Source: UBA5336 sp038522375 (GTDB lineage Bacteria > Pseudomonadota > Alphaproteobacteria > Caulobacterales > Hyphomonadaceae). From it: 64,000 bases of DNA. The position numbers and the translations under genes are program-made. This document shows, piece after piece, positions 8,261 through 16,532 of this stretch (position 1 is its first letter; every line of letters begins with the position of its first letter). The DNA lies in the NCBI GenBank assembly GCA_038522375.1, contig JBCBKE010000005.1, forward strand, positions 1-64,000. Reading direction: 5' to 3'. The notes under the pieces are model-generated. The model was not told the DNA's origin and searched no databases. It was given only the letters and a program-made list of their open reading frames with translations.

Positions 8261-9688
8261 ATGTCCATTTACGATATCACAGCGCTCTTATACCTTGTAT
8301 CGGCGGTGCTTTTCATTTTCGCGATCCGCGGGCTGTCAAGTCCGGAAACGGCGCGTCAGGGTAACCGCCTGGGGATCATCGGCATGGCGCTGGCCGCGGG
8401 CACGACGGTTTTCCTGGTCAAGGATTTCCTCGATCCGGCGACCCTCGGCCTGATCGCTGCCGGTATCGTGGTTGGCGGTGGTATCGGATCGCTGCTGGCC
8501 CAACGAGCTCCCATGACGGCAATGCCGCAGATGGTGGGCATGTTCAACGCACTTGGTGGCATGGCCTCTCTCCTGGCTGGGTTGGCTGCGTTCTATGCGC
8601 CGACGGCATTCGGTCTGGTGGGCGAAACGGGACTGATTGCATCGCGGTCGCTGGTGGAGATGTCACTGTCGGTGTTGATTGGCGCGGTCACGTTTTCCGG
8701 CTCGGTTATCGCAGCCTTGAAGCTGAATGGTTCGATTCCGGGCGGCCCGATCATCCTGCCTGCGCGCCACTGGCTGAACCTCCTGATCCTGATCGGCTTG
8801 ATCGGTCTGATCATTGCCCTTGCGACGTCCAGCGCGGCCCAGTCCGGCACCGGCATGTTGCTGCTCTTGATCGCAGCGCTGGCCCTGGTTGCGGGAGTTA
8901 CGCTTGTGATCCCCATCGGCGGCGCTGACATGCCGGTCGTCATTGCCATGCTCAACTCCTATTCGGGCTGGGCGGCGGCTGCGCTTGGGTTTACCCTGTC
9001 CAACTTCGCGCTGATTGTGGTGGGCGCGATTGTCGGCGCGTCGGGTGCCATCCTTTCCTACATCATGTGCAAGGCGATGAACCGCTCCTTCATCTCGGTG
9101 ATTGCGGGGGGCTTTGGCGCAGACGATTCCGCCGGCGCGGCGAAGGGCGGTGGCGGTGAAGACAGGCCGGTGAAGATCGGTTCCGCCGAAGACGCAGCCT
9201 TCATCCTCAAGAACTCCTCCAAGGTGATCATCATACCCGGCTACGGCATGGCGGTGGCCCAGGCCCAGCACGCGCTCAAGGAGATGGGTGACAAGCTGAA
9301 GGAAGAGGGTGTGGACGTGGCCTATGCCATCCATCCCGTGGCTGGCCGGATGCCGGGTCACATGAATGTGCTGCTTGCGGAGGCGCAGGTGCCCTATGAC
9401 GAGATCTTCGAGATGGACGACATCAATTCCCAGTTCAAGCAGGCCGACGTGGCGTTCGTGATCGGGGCCAATGATGTCACCAATCCCGGCGCGAAGGACG
9501 ATCCGGCGTCGCCGATATACGGCATGCCTGTGCTCGAAGTGTGGAATGCGGGCACGGTGATGTTCATCAAGCGCTCGCTGGCTTCTGGCTATGCCGGCGT
9601 CCAGAATGAGCTGTTCTTCAACGACAACACGATGATGCTCCTGTCAGATGCCAAGAAGATGGTCGAGAGCATTGTAAAGCAACTGTGA
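8261..9688 (+). CDS. pntB: NAD(P) transhydrogenase subunit beta
   Basis: This 475-residue protein completes the transhydrogenase. The N-terminal ~270 residues contain about nine membrane segments that form the proton path. The C-terminal dIII domain (from about residue 300) binds NADP(H): VIIIPGYGMAVAQAQHALKEM is its nucleotide loop, followed by AIHPVAGRMPGHMNVLLAEA and VIGANDVTNPGA. The glycine/charge-rich linker near residue 290 joins the two parts. GGAGA precedes the ATG. It supplies NADPH for biosynthesis and redox defence. No clear terminator was seen before the convergent oppC at 9716. Confidence 0.95.
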   Translation: MSIYDITALLYLVSAVLFIFAIRGLSSPETARQGNRLGIIGMALAAGTTVFLVKDFLDPATLGLIAAGIVVGGGIGSLLAQRAPMTAMPQMVGMFNALGGMASLLAGLAAFYAPTAFGLVGETGLIASRSLVEMSLSVLIGAVTFSGSVIAALKLNGSIPGGPIILPARHWLNLLILIGLIGLIIALATSSAAQSGTGMLLLLIAALALVAGVTLVIPIGGADMPVVIAMLNSYSGWAAAALGFTLSNFALIVVGAIVGASGAILSYIMCKAMNRSFISVIAGGFGADDSAGAAKGGGGEDRPVKIGSAEDAAFILKNSSKVIIIPGYGMAVAQAQHALKEMGDKLKEEGVDVAYAIHPVAGRMPGHMNVLLAEAQVPYDEIFEMDDINSQFKQADVAFVIGANDVTNPGAKDDPASPIYGMPVLEVWNAGTVMFIKRSLASGYAGVQNELFFNDNTMMLLSDAKKMVESIVKQL

Positions 9689-9715
9689 AGGGGCGCGGGT
9701 TCCCCGGCCGCAGGA

Positions 9716-10630
9716 TCACCGTTCCTTGGGGTCCAGCGCATCCCTGAGCCCGTCGCCAAGAAAGTTCAAGGCAAGCAGGGTGACCATCATGGTGATGGCG
9801 GGAACCAGAAGCATCCACGGGCGATCACGCATTTCGTTCGCCCCCTGGGAGATCAGCACGCCGAGGCTTGTGAGCGGCTCGTTAACGCCGAGGCCGAGGA
9901 AGCTGAGAAAGCTCTCGGCCAAAATCACAACGGGAATTGTAAGGGTTACATAGACGGCGACCGGGCCGATGACGTTCGGGATGATATGGCGGCGGATCAT
10001 GGCTGCGCGCGAAACACCGGCAGCCCTTGCCGCTTCGATGAATTCCTTGGATTTGATGGCGAGGGTTTGGCCGCGCGTGATGCGGGCCATTGTCAGCCAC
10101 TCGATCGCGCCAATCGCGGCGAAGATCAAAAGGATGTTCCGACCGAATACCGTCACCAGCAGGATCACGAAGAAAATGAACGGCAGCGCGTACAGCACGT
10201 CCACAATCCGCATCATGATATTGTCGGTCCGCCCGCCGATAAACCCCGCCGTGGCGCCCCAGGTGACCCCGATCACCAGGCTGACAAAGGTGGCGACGAC
10301 GCCGACGAGCAGCGATATCCGAAGTGCAATCAGCAGTCGGGCAAAGGCATCCCGGCCCAGGTAGTCAGTGCCGAGGATATGCCAGTTTTCAAACGTTGGC
10401 GGGATCTTGATCCGCGATGATTGGGCAAGATGGTCATGCACCCAGAGATAAGGGCCGATGGCCGCCACGAGCACCAGGAAACCCAGCACGACCATGGAGG
10501 CCACCGCCGCCTTGTTCCGGAATAGCCTCGCCCGCGCATCATCCCAGAGTGAGCGGCCAGCGAGGATCGCCTGCTCGACGGGCTCGCGCACGCGGGCAGG
10601 ATCATTGAGGTCGAAACTTGAACCGGGCAT
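9716..10630 (-). CDS. Peptide/nickel-type ABC transporter permease (OppC-like)
   Basis: This 304-residue inner-membrane permease has an N-terminal cytoplasmic segment and a first membrane span near residues 45-65. It then has the family signature HILGTDYLGRDAFARLLIALR near 88-108. The EAA loop that docks the ATPase is visible as EAARAAGVSRAAMIRRHIIPN near residues 190-210. It ends with the characteristic FLGDGLRDALDPK. The start overlaps the stop of the oppB-like gene in TGATG, so the two are translationally coupled. No substrate-binding protein or ATPase gene accompanies the pair here, and the substrate (oligopeptide, dipeptide or metal chelate) is not assigned. Confidence 0.9.
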   Translation of the reverse strand: MPGSSFDLNDPARVREPVEQAILAGRSLWDDARARLFRNKAAVASMVVLGFLVLVAAIGPYLWVHDHLAQSSRIKIPPTFENWHILGTDYLGRDAFARLLIALRISLLVGVVATFVSLVIGVTWGATAGFIGGRTDNIMMRIVDVLYALPFIFFVILLVTVFGRNILLIFAAIGAIEWLTMARITRGQTLAIKSKEFIEAARAAGVSRAAMIRRHIIPNVIGPVAVYVTLTIPVVILAESFLSFLGLGVNEPLTSLGVLISQGANEMRDRPWMLLVPAITMMVTLLALNFLGDGLRDALDPKER

Positions 10631-11595
10631 CAGGTGTACTTCACCTTTGGATCGAGCAGGGCATAGAGCACGTCCGCCAACAGGTTGAAGGCAATGATCA
10701 ACGCCGAATAAATGATGATGGCACCCATCACGAGGGTGTAGTCCCGCTCAATCGCTCCGCGCACGAAATAGTCCCCCATGCCAGGCAGCGTAAAGATCCG
10801 CTCAACCACGACCGATCCGGTGAGAACGCCGGCGCTGGCCGGTCCGGCATAGGACACAAGCGGAAGGATCGCGGCAGGAAGCGCGTGACGGAGGATCACC
10901 TGCCGCTCCGGCAAACCCTTGCCGCGGGCCGTGCGGATATGGTTGGCGCGCATGGTTTCAATCGTGGACGCCCGCATCAGTCGTGAGATGATCGCGATCT
11001 GCGGCAGGGCTAGGGTGATGACCGGCAATGTCAGGGTGTAGGCGTTCATGCTTGCTGGGAATCCGAGACCGCCCGCAGAGAACAGACCTGCGCCAAGAGA
11101 CAGCGTGAGAATCAGGATCGGCCCGGTCACGAAAGTCGGGATCGAAATGCCAGCCATGGCAAAACCCATGACCGAATAGTCGCCGGCGGTATTCTGCCGA
11201 AGGCCAGCGAAGACGCCAAGGGCCGTTCCGACCGTCATCGCCAGCAGCATGGACAGCGCACCGATGGTGAGGCTGATGGGAAGGCCATCGGCAATGATCT
11301 CGATGACGTCCTTGTCTTTTGTCTTGAACGAGGGACCGAAATCGCCTTGAACCACATCTCCCAGATAGGAAAAATACTGCTCAGCGAGGGGCTTATCCAG
11401 GCCATATTTCGCGGCAATCGCCCGCTCAGTGGCTGGCGGCAGGATGCGGTCTGCGGAGAAAGGGCCGCCTGGCGCGGCGCGCATCATGAAAAACGCGACC
11501 GTGATAATAATCAGCATGGTCGGAATCGCGATCAGAAAGCGGCGGAGCGTGTACCATACGGGCACGCGAGACAGGATCCGTTGGATGGAGGTCAC
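10630..11595 (-). CDS. Peptide/nickel-type ABC transporter permease (OppB-like)
   Basis: This 321-residue permease partners OppC. The start is placed at GTG 11595 (or GTG 11565), just before YTLRRFLIAIPTMLIIITVAFFM, where family members begin. The longer frame to 11865 runs over the divergent gene at 11728 and is rejected. RAAPGGPF near residue 40 is the conserved periplasmic motif. The EAA loop is represented by RTARGKGLPERQVILRHALP. It ends with LADVLYALLDPKVKY. OppA, OppD and OppF are missing from the window, so ATP hydrolysis and substrate capture must be supplied from elsewhere. Confidence 0.88.
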   Translation of the reverse strand: MTSIQRILSRVPVWYTLRRFLIAIPTMLIIITVAFFMMRAAPGGPFSADRILPPATERAIAAKYGLDKPLAEQYFSYLGDVVQGDFGPSFKTKDKDVIEIIADGLPISLTIGALSMLLAMTVGTALGVFAGLRQNTAGDYSVMGFAMAGISIPTFVTGPILILTLSLGAGLFSAGGLGFPASMNAYTLTLPVITLALPQIAIISRLMRASTIETMRANHIRTARGKGLPERQVILRHALPAAILPLVSYAGPASAGVLTGSVVVERIFTLPGMGDYFVRGAIERDYTLVMGAIIIYSALIIAFNLLADVLYALLDPKVKYT

Positions 11596-11727
11596 GGGGG
11601 TTTGACAAGGCCTCTGCTGATTTCTGAACACGGCCCGGTTGGCAGTCGCCGCATTCATCCTTAGCTTTTCTGGTACGCAGGCCATGTCAATGGCCCATGA
11701 CAGACCGTTTAGGAAGGCCTTTCGCCC

Positions 11728-12138
11728 ATGGCAGACATTCGAACCGTCACGGACGATTTTGCCGTCGCGCCACAAATCACGGCAGACGACGTGGAAGAGA
11801 TAGCGGCTGCTGGCTACAAGACGATCGTGGCCAACCGTCCCGACGGCGAGGGCGGTGTCACCCAACCGCGCATGGGCGGTATCAGGGCGAAGGCCGAAGC
11901 CCTGGGGCTGACATTCGTCGCGCTGCCGTTTTCAGGTGCGCCTACCCCCGAGATCGTTGAGCGTATGGGGTCGATCCTGGCAGAGGCGCCAAGCCCCATT
12001 CTCGCTTACTGCCGAACGGGAACGCGCACGATCACGGCGTGGGCGCTCGTCCATGCGGGTCAGGGCAATGCCAGTGACATTGTCGATGCGGCCGCTGGCG
12101 CCGGTTATGATCTTTCCAGCCTGCGCGCTCTTTTGTGA
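11728..12138 (+). CDS. TIGR01244/DUF442-family phosphatase-like protein
   Basis: This 136-residue protein matches the beta-lactamase-hydrolase-like (Blh N-domain, DUF442) family, a small dual-specificity-phosphatase fold often annotated as a sulfur transferase. The signature loop is AYCRTGTRT near residues 94-102: a cysteine followed by five residues and arginine. The upstream segment IVANRPDGEGG matches the family. AGGAAGG lies about nine bases before the ATG. In other bacteria this domain is linked to sulfide or persulfide handling next to metallo-beta-lactamase-fold dioxygenases. An MBL-fold gene lies 1.1 kb downstream, but its type differs. Confidence 0.75.
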   Translation: MADIRTVTDDFAVAPQITADDVEEIAAAGYKTIVANRPDGEGGVTQPRMGGIRAKAEALGLTFVALPFSGAPTPEIVERMGSILAEAPSPILAYCRTGTRTITAWALVHAGQGNASDIVDAAAGAGYDLSSLRALL

Positions 12139-12257
12139 GTAAACGATCATTTGTGACACAGTTTGGCCATATAATAGCGATTGAAACCGGGTGACGGCCA
12201 TGCGAAGCCCGCGGGCCAAGCATGGCTTGGCGCGCAAGGTGCCCCTGAGGAGTTTCC

Positions 12258-13193
12258 ATGTCGAACCGGTCTTGGCTAGCCGATTTCCGATACCGGGATG
12301 GCACGATCCTGATCAAGAAAACGGGCCACACGGTGCCGGCGAGCCTCGGGCTCCTGCACGATCTGTTTGCCTGGTTTTCGTTCTACGTCCTGGCGCAGTC
12401 CTGGCGGTCATGGCGGCGACTGACCGGCCATAAGCGCCCAACAATTGCGTTCTACCCCGACAAGCCGCGTCCCTGGTATTTCATCTGGCCTGTGATGCAT
12501 GCGGCCGGAGCGAAGCTGATCGATGATGCGGCAGAAGCCGATATCGTCTTCCAGTTCGAGGACGCGACAACGACCGCCAATCTTGCGCCGCCCGTGAAAC
12601 AGCAGGCGCGTCTTGTGAACTTCTCGTGCGAAGACGTTTCGAAGACACATGTTGCCAGGGTATTCGCATCGGTCGCGGGGTATGATCTCGCCGTTGATCC
12701 ATCGGTGCACAGCGGCCCAATGGTGGAGAAGTCGGAACTGAACGCTGCCCATGATGGCCGCATAATCGAGGGACCGATGGCCGCCGCCCCCGGCAAGTCC
12801 TACCAGCGTCTCGTCGACAATGAGATCGCAGGCGGTCTGGTCGAGGATTTGCGTTGTTGCATCGTTGGGGGCGAGCCGACGGTTGTCTTCCGAAAGCGTC
12901 GCCCGCTTGAGCGGCGGTTCCTCAATGAGAATGCGGAAGTTCTGCTCGACCAGCCGGCATTGGTGTACACGCCCGATGAACTTGACGTGATCCGGGCCTT
13001 TGCGCAGCAACTTGGTCTGGACTGGGGTGGCGTGGACGTCCTAAGGGATCGCATGAGCGGACGCATCTTCATCGTGGATGCCAACAAGACTGATATGGGC
13101 CCGCCCTGGGCCTTGAAGCTGGGTGACAAACTGAAGTCTACCCGGCGGATGGCCAAGGCTTTCGCTGAACGGCTGGCACCCCGGAAGGGCTGA
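12258..13193 (+). CDS. ATP-grasp-like protein of unknown function
   Basis: This 311-residue protein has no firm assignment. The second half looks ATP-grasp-like. YQRLVDNE near residue 178 is followed by strand-rich RCCIVGGEPTVVFRKRRP. The C-terminus has WGGVDVLRD followed by IFIVDANKTDMGP, where Asp and Asn could hold metal and ATP as in glutathione-synthase-type enzymes. The first ~140 residues contain a Rossmann-like segment (IAFYPDKPRPWYFIWPVM, then EADIVFQFED) typical of pre-ATP-grasp domains. GAGGAG precedes the ATG by about five bases. A role in joining a carboxylate to an amine or hydroxyl is possible but not shown. Confidence 0.6.
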   Translation: MSNRSWLADFRYRDGTILIKKTGHTVPASLGLLHDLFAWFSFYVLAQSWRSWRRLTGHKRPTIAFYPDKPRPWYFIWPVMHAAGAKLIDDAAEADIVFQFEDATTTANLAPPVKQQARLVNFSCEDVSKTHVARVFASVAGYDLAVDPSVHSGPMVEKSELNAAHDGRIIEGPMAAAPGKSYQRLVDNEIAGGLVEDLRCCIVGGEPTVVFRKRRPLERRFLNENAEVLLDQPALVYTPDELDVIRAFAQQLGLDWGGVDVLRDRMSGRIFIVDANKTDMGPPWALKLGDKLKSTRRMAKAFAERLAPRKG

Positions 13194-13235
13194 ACCGGCA
13201 CGAGGCGGTCCAGAAAAAAGGCGACGGTAAACTTC

Positions 13236-14135
13236 ATGTCTATTCCCTTCGTTCGAGAGATCGATGTCAATTATGGCCGCGTCGAGCAGGTCTCCCCCCT
13301 GGTTCGCCGCGTGATTGCGAATAATCCCGGCGCCTTCACCTACACAGGCACGGGCGTCTATATCGTCGGGAAAGGGACGGTTGCGGTCATCGACCCGGGC
13401 CCGCTCCTCGAAGACCATTTCGATGCGCTCAAGGCAGCGCTGGCGGGGGAAAAGGTGTCCCACGTGGTGGTGACCCATTCCCATATGGACCACTCACCCC
13501 TTGCCCACCCCCTCGCTGAATGGGCGGGCTGTCAGGTCTACGCCAAGGGGCCGGCCATCCCCACGGAGTCCGAAGTGCGAATGGAGGCGGGCGACGATCT
13601 CTCGTTCAAGCCCCACCACACGATCGGTGACGGCTGGACGTGTTCCGGTCCCGGCTGGACGCTGGAAGCCATTGAAACGCCAGGACACACGTCAAACCAC
13701 GTCTGCTACGCACTCCATGAGGAAAATGCCCTCTTTTCAGGCGACCACGTCATGGGTTGGTCCACAACAGTCATCTCGCCGCCGGATGGCGATATGGCTG
13801 ATTACCTCGCCAGCCTTGAGAAGGTCCGCGACCGGGACTTCTCGATCATTTGGCCAACCCATGGACCGCCGGTCACTGACCATCCCTCGGGCTTCATCCA
13901 GGCCTATATCGATCACCGCAGGGCACGGGAAGCGGCCATTCTGGCGAGGCTCGAAGCCGGCGACACGACGATCCCCGACATGGTAACGGTGATCTATGCG
14001 GCCGTGGACAAGAAGCTTCACCCGGCCGCTTGCCACTCGGTGCTGGGTCACGTGATCCAGATGGTCAAGGATGGCCGCGTTGCTACCCCTGACGGCAAAC
14101 CCGGTGTGAAGAGCGAGTACCGACTGGCGGTATAG
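13236..14135 (+). CDS. Metallo-beta-lactamase-fold hydrolase (LACTB2-like)
   Basis: This 299-residue protein has the zinc motif HSHMDH (residues 81-86), preceded by VAVIDPGP near 49-56. A third ligand lies in ETPGHTSNHVCY, and the GDHVMGW aspartate follows. PTHGPPV supplies the next histidine. The helical C-terminal ~75 residues (HRRAREAAILARLE onward) resemble the LACTB2/RNase-Z-like subgroup of hydrolases. The substrate is unknown. It lies 42 bases after the ATP-grasp-like gene on the same strand and may form an operon with it. The ribosome binding site is weak. Confidence 0.82.
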   Translation: MSIPFVREIDVNYGRVEQVSPLVRRVIANNPGAFTYTGTGVYIVGKGTVAVIDPGPLLEDHFDALKAALAGEKVSHVVVTHSHMDHSPLAHPLAEWAGCQVYAKGPAIPTESEVRMEAGDDLSFKPHHTIGDGWTCSGPGWTLEAIETPGHTSNHVCYALHEENALFSGDHVMGWSTTVISPPDGDMADYLASLEKVRDRDFSIIWPTHGPPVTDHPSGFIQAYIDHRRAREAAILARLEAGDTTIPDMVTVIYAAVDKKLHPAACHSVLGHVIQMVKDGRVATPDGKPGVKSEYRLAV

Positions 14136-14309
14136 CGCGGCCAGCGCTCATCGCGCCCCCGCCAGCCATTTCGGGCCTTCCCATGCAACGGCGTGGGTGG
14201 AAGGCATCGAGCCCGCACCAGAAGCGCGACCTGGGTTTAGCGGTTCACGCTCGGTCTGAACGGGCACGCGCCATGGGTCAGGCGCTTGAAAACACCGGGC
14301 TTGGCCAAG

Positions 14310-14342
14310 AAAAAACCCCTCACGGCAGGGCCAGAGGGGTTT
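14310..14342 (-). terminator. Rho-independent terminator of rpsU
   Basis: On the minus strand, arms at 14334-14342 and 14313-14321 form a nine-base-pair stem (AAACCCCTC with GAGGGGTTT) around a 12-base loop. A run of six T residues ends at 14310. It lies about 30 bases past the rpsU stop and is oriented to end that transcript. Confidence 0.85.
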
Positions 14343-14372
14343 CGGACGGGCCTTTCAAGACGGTGATTGGCG

Positions 14373-14582
14373 CTACACGATGCCTTCGCGTTGTGCGCGT
14401 TTCCGGGCGAGTTTCCTGGCGCGGCGCACCGCTTCGGCCTTTTGGCGGGCCTTCTTCTCAGATGGCTTCTCAAAATGGGTGCGGGCTTTCATTTCCCGGA
14501 AGAGGCCTTCGCGCTGCATCTTTTTCTTTAGCGCGCGCAGGGCCTGTTCGACATTGTTGTCTCTGACGATGATCTGAACGAT
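14373..14582 (-). CDS. rpsU: 30S ribosomal protein S21, apparent ATC start codon
   Basis: The frame encodes a complete 69-residue bS21: VQIIVRDNNVEQALRALK at the N-terminus, then KMQREGLFREMKART, FEKPSEKKARQKAEAV and RRARKLARKRAQREG. S21 binds the 3' domain of 16S rRNA near the anti-Shine-Dalgarno and helps initiation. The codon where the initiator methionine belongs is ATC (14580-14582), not ATG. GGAG lies seven bases before it, the ideal distance. No ATG, GTG or TTG occurs in frame between it and the upstream in-frame TAG; only CTG codons exist there. The gene is divergent from COQ9, as often seen in alphaproteobacteria. A sequencing error is the main alternative. Confidence 0.9.
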   Translation of the reverse strand: MVQIIVRDNNVEQALRALKKKMQREGLFREMKARTHFEKPSEKKARQKAEAVRRARKLARKRAQREGIV

Positions 14583-14713
14583 GGGTCTTCTCCATAGGTT
14601 TGTGGCCGAAGACAGCCGCCCGCTGTCTCGTGCAAGGGATCTCGATTGCTTTACCAGCAGAGTGCGCGGCTATATCACGGCGCAACCGATCTGCCTACGG
14701 GTATATGTAGGGT

Positions 14714-15325
14714 ATGAAGACGCCATCGGAAGAACTTCGTCACACATGGCTCCAACACCTTTTGCCGCGCGCAGCGGATGAGGGATGGACGAACGCAGCA
14801 GCCAAGGCGGCAGCTGACGACGCGGGACTGAGTTTGGGTGAGCAGGCACTCGCCGCACCCTTGGGAGTCCGTGACCTGCTCAGGGCTTTCTTTGACGGCG
14901 CCGAGGACGAGGCAGCGATTGCTGCGGCAGACCTGGCGGCGTTAAAGGTGCATGAAAAGGTCGCCATTGGCGTCCGAGCATGGCTGGACGTGCTGGAGCC
15001 TTACCGAGGAGCAGTGGCGAAAGCGTCGGCGCGCAGCATGCTCCCCTGGGGAACAGCCGACGCGGCTGGCCGCACCTGGTCGGTAGCCAACATGGTATGG
15101 ACGGCCATCGGGGACACGTCGGACGACTACAACTACTATTCCAAGCGGGCGTTGCTGGCATCAACCATTGCCCCGATCGTGCTCTATTGGCTGCGCGATC
15201 CCGAACCTGACCGCCTCGATGTTTTCATCGCTGCGCGGTTGAGGGGGGCCATGCGTTTTGGCCAGATGGGCGCGAGTATTTTCAAGCCCGTACTTGAGCG
15301 GTTCGGGAGCCGACACGCGGGTTGA
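14714..15325 (+). CDS. coq9: Ubiquinone biosynthesis accessory protein COQ9
   Basis: This 203-residue protein matches the COQ9 family, a TetR-fold lipid-binding protein that assists ubiquinone hydroxylation by COQ7-type enzymes. Recognisable segments are AADEGWTNAAAKAAA near 20-34 and the strongly conserved TSDDYNYYSKRALLASTI near 136-153, followed by Y..LRDPEPD. The C-terminal amphipathic helix (FIAARLRGAMRFGQ onward) is thought to bind membranes in the family. It is divergent from rpsU. Ubiquinone serves the aerobic respiratory chain. Confidence 0.88.
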   Translation: MKTPSEELRHTWLQHLLPRAADEGWTNAAAKAAADDAGLSLGEQALAAPLGVRDLLRAFFDGAEDEAAIAAADLAALKVHEKVAIGVRAWLDVLEPYRGAVAKASARSMLPWGTADAAGRTWSVANMVWTAIGDTSDDYNYYSKRALLASTIAPIVLYWLRDPEPDRLDVFIAARLRGAMRFGQMGASIFKPVLERFGSRHAG

Positions 15326-15367
15326 TTGCCCGTCCGCGCAATGTGACGGCCGCGAAGGTCCCACAGC

Positions 15368-16351
15368 CTACGCGACTTTGACCATCAGGGCCGACTCCGG
15401 AAGCTCTTCTGCAAAGCAACGCTGGTACATTTCGGCGACCAGGGGCCGCTCGAGCTCGTCGCACTTGTTCAGGAAGGTCATGCGGAAAGCGTGACCAAGG
15501 TCTCCGAAAATCGCGTAGTTCTCCGACCAGGTGATAACGGTCCGCGGGCTCATGACAGTGGAAAGGTCGCCATTCATGAAGGCGTTTCGGGTCAGATCCG
15601 CGAGGCGTACCATTTTCGAGAGCGTATCCTCATCAACGCCCGTGTCCTTCGCCTTGATGATTTCAACCTCCGCGTCGTGTTCGAGATAGTTGAGCGTCGT
15701 GACAATCGACCAGCGGTCCATCTGGCCCTGATTGAGCTGTTGGGTGCCGTGATACATACCGGTGGTGTCACCAAGCCCGACAGTGTTCGTGGTTGCGTAG
15801 AGCCGGAAGTGAGGATTGGGGGCGATCACCTTGTTCTGGTCCAGCAGGGTGAGCCGGCCCGATGCTTCCAGGATGCGCTGGATCACGAACATGACGTCAG
15901 GGCGGCCTGCATCGTATTCGTCGAACACAATGGCGACGGGACGCTGGAGTGCCCATGGAAGGATTCCTTCGCGGAATTCCGTGATCTGCTTGCCGTCCTT
16001 AAGAACGATGGCGTCCTTGCCCACCAGGTCGATTCGCGAGACGTGGCTGTCGAGGTTGACGCGAATAAGGGGCCAGTTCAGGCGCGCGGCGACCTGTTCG
16101 ATATGGGTGGACTTGCCCGTACCGTGATAGCCCTGAACCATTACCCGCCGATTGTGCTGGAACCCTGCCAGGATAGCGAGCGTGGTTTGGGGGTCGAAGC
16201 GGTAGGCTGCATCAAACTCTGGCACGTACTCCGTGCGCTCCTTGAAGCCCTTGACGACCATGTCCGTGTCCAAGCCAAACACCTCGCGGACAGCGATGTC
16301 CACAGTCGGTTCGAGGCCTTGAAGGATGTCGCTGTCGCTCATTACGGTCAT
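15368..16351 (-). CDS. cobS: AAA+ ATPase, aerobic cobaltochelatase CobS-like
   Basis: This 327-residue AAA+ protein has Walker A GYHGTGKST near residues 74-82, Walker B VAIVFDEYDAGRPDV near 139-153, the sensor region RLYATTNTVG and GQMDRWSIV with the arginine-finger region. This matches CobS, the ATPase of the CobNST complex that inserts cobalt into hydrogenobyrinic acid diamide. The start is at ATG 16351; a much longer frame to 17725 overlaps pyk antisense and is not real. CobT, which usually follows, is absent; the gene next to it is convergent COQ9. A CobS/MoxR relative with another partner remains possible. Confidence 0.82.
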   Translation of the reverse strand: MTVMSDSDILQGLEPTVDIAVREVFGLDTDMVVKGFKERTEYVPEFDAAYRFDPQTTLAILAGFQHNRRVMVQGYHGTGKSTHIEQVAARLNWPLIRVNLDSHVSRIDLVGKDAIVLKDGKQITEFREGILPWALQRPVAIVFDEYDAGRPDVMFVIQRILEASGRLTLLDQNKVIAPNPHFRLYATTNTVGLGDTTGMYHGTQQLNQGQMDRWSIVTTLNYLEHDAEVEIIKAKDTGVDEDTLSKMVRLADLTRNAFMNGDLSTVMSPRTVITWSENYAIFGDLGHAFRMTFLNKCDELERPLVAEMYQRCFAEELPESALMVKVA

Positions 16352-16532
16352 GGGGTCGCTCACTCGGGATCTGTCTTGGAAAGGACTATTAGCACGCGCC
16401 GCGCCCGCGCCTAGGTCTGGCCGACGCGATATATGTGTGATGCGGTCTCTGAAGCTGCGACTTGCCCTTGCGACTTGCGAACGGCAAGCCAGCGTGCTCG
16501 GCTGGACGCGCCGGGACAGTTGGAGGGCTAGC

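Noticed and set aside
11596..11865. N-terminal extension of the OppB-like permease
   Set aside because: It overlaps the divergent DUF442-type gene and family members begin at the YTLRRF region.
14470..14685. Minus-strand 71-codon frame starting upstream of rpsU
   Set aside because: It is out of frame with the conserved S21 sequence and has no recognisable protein features.
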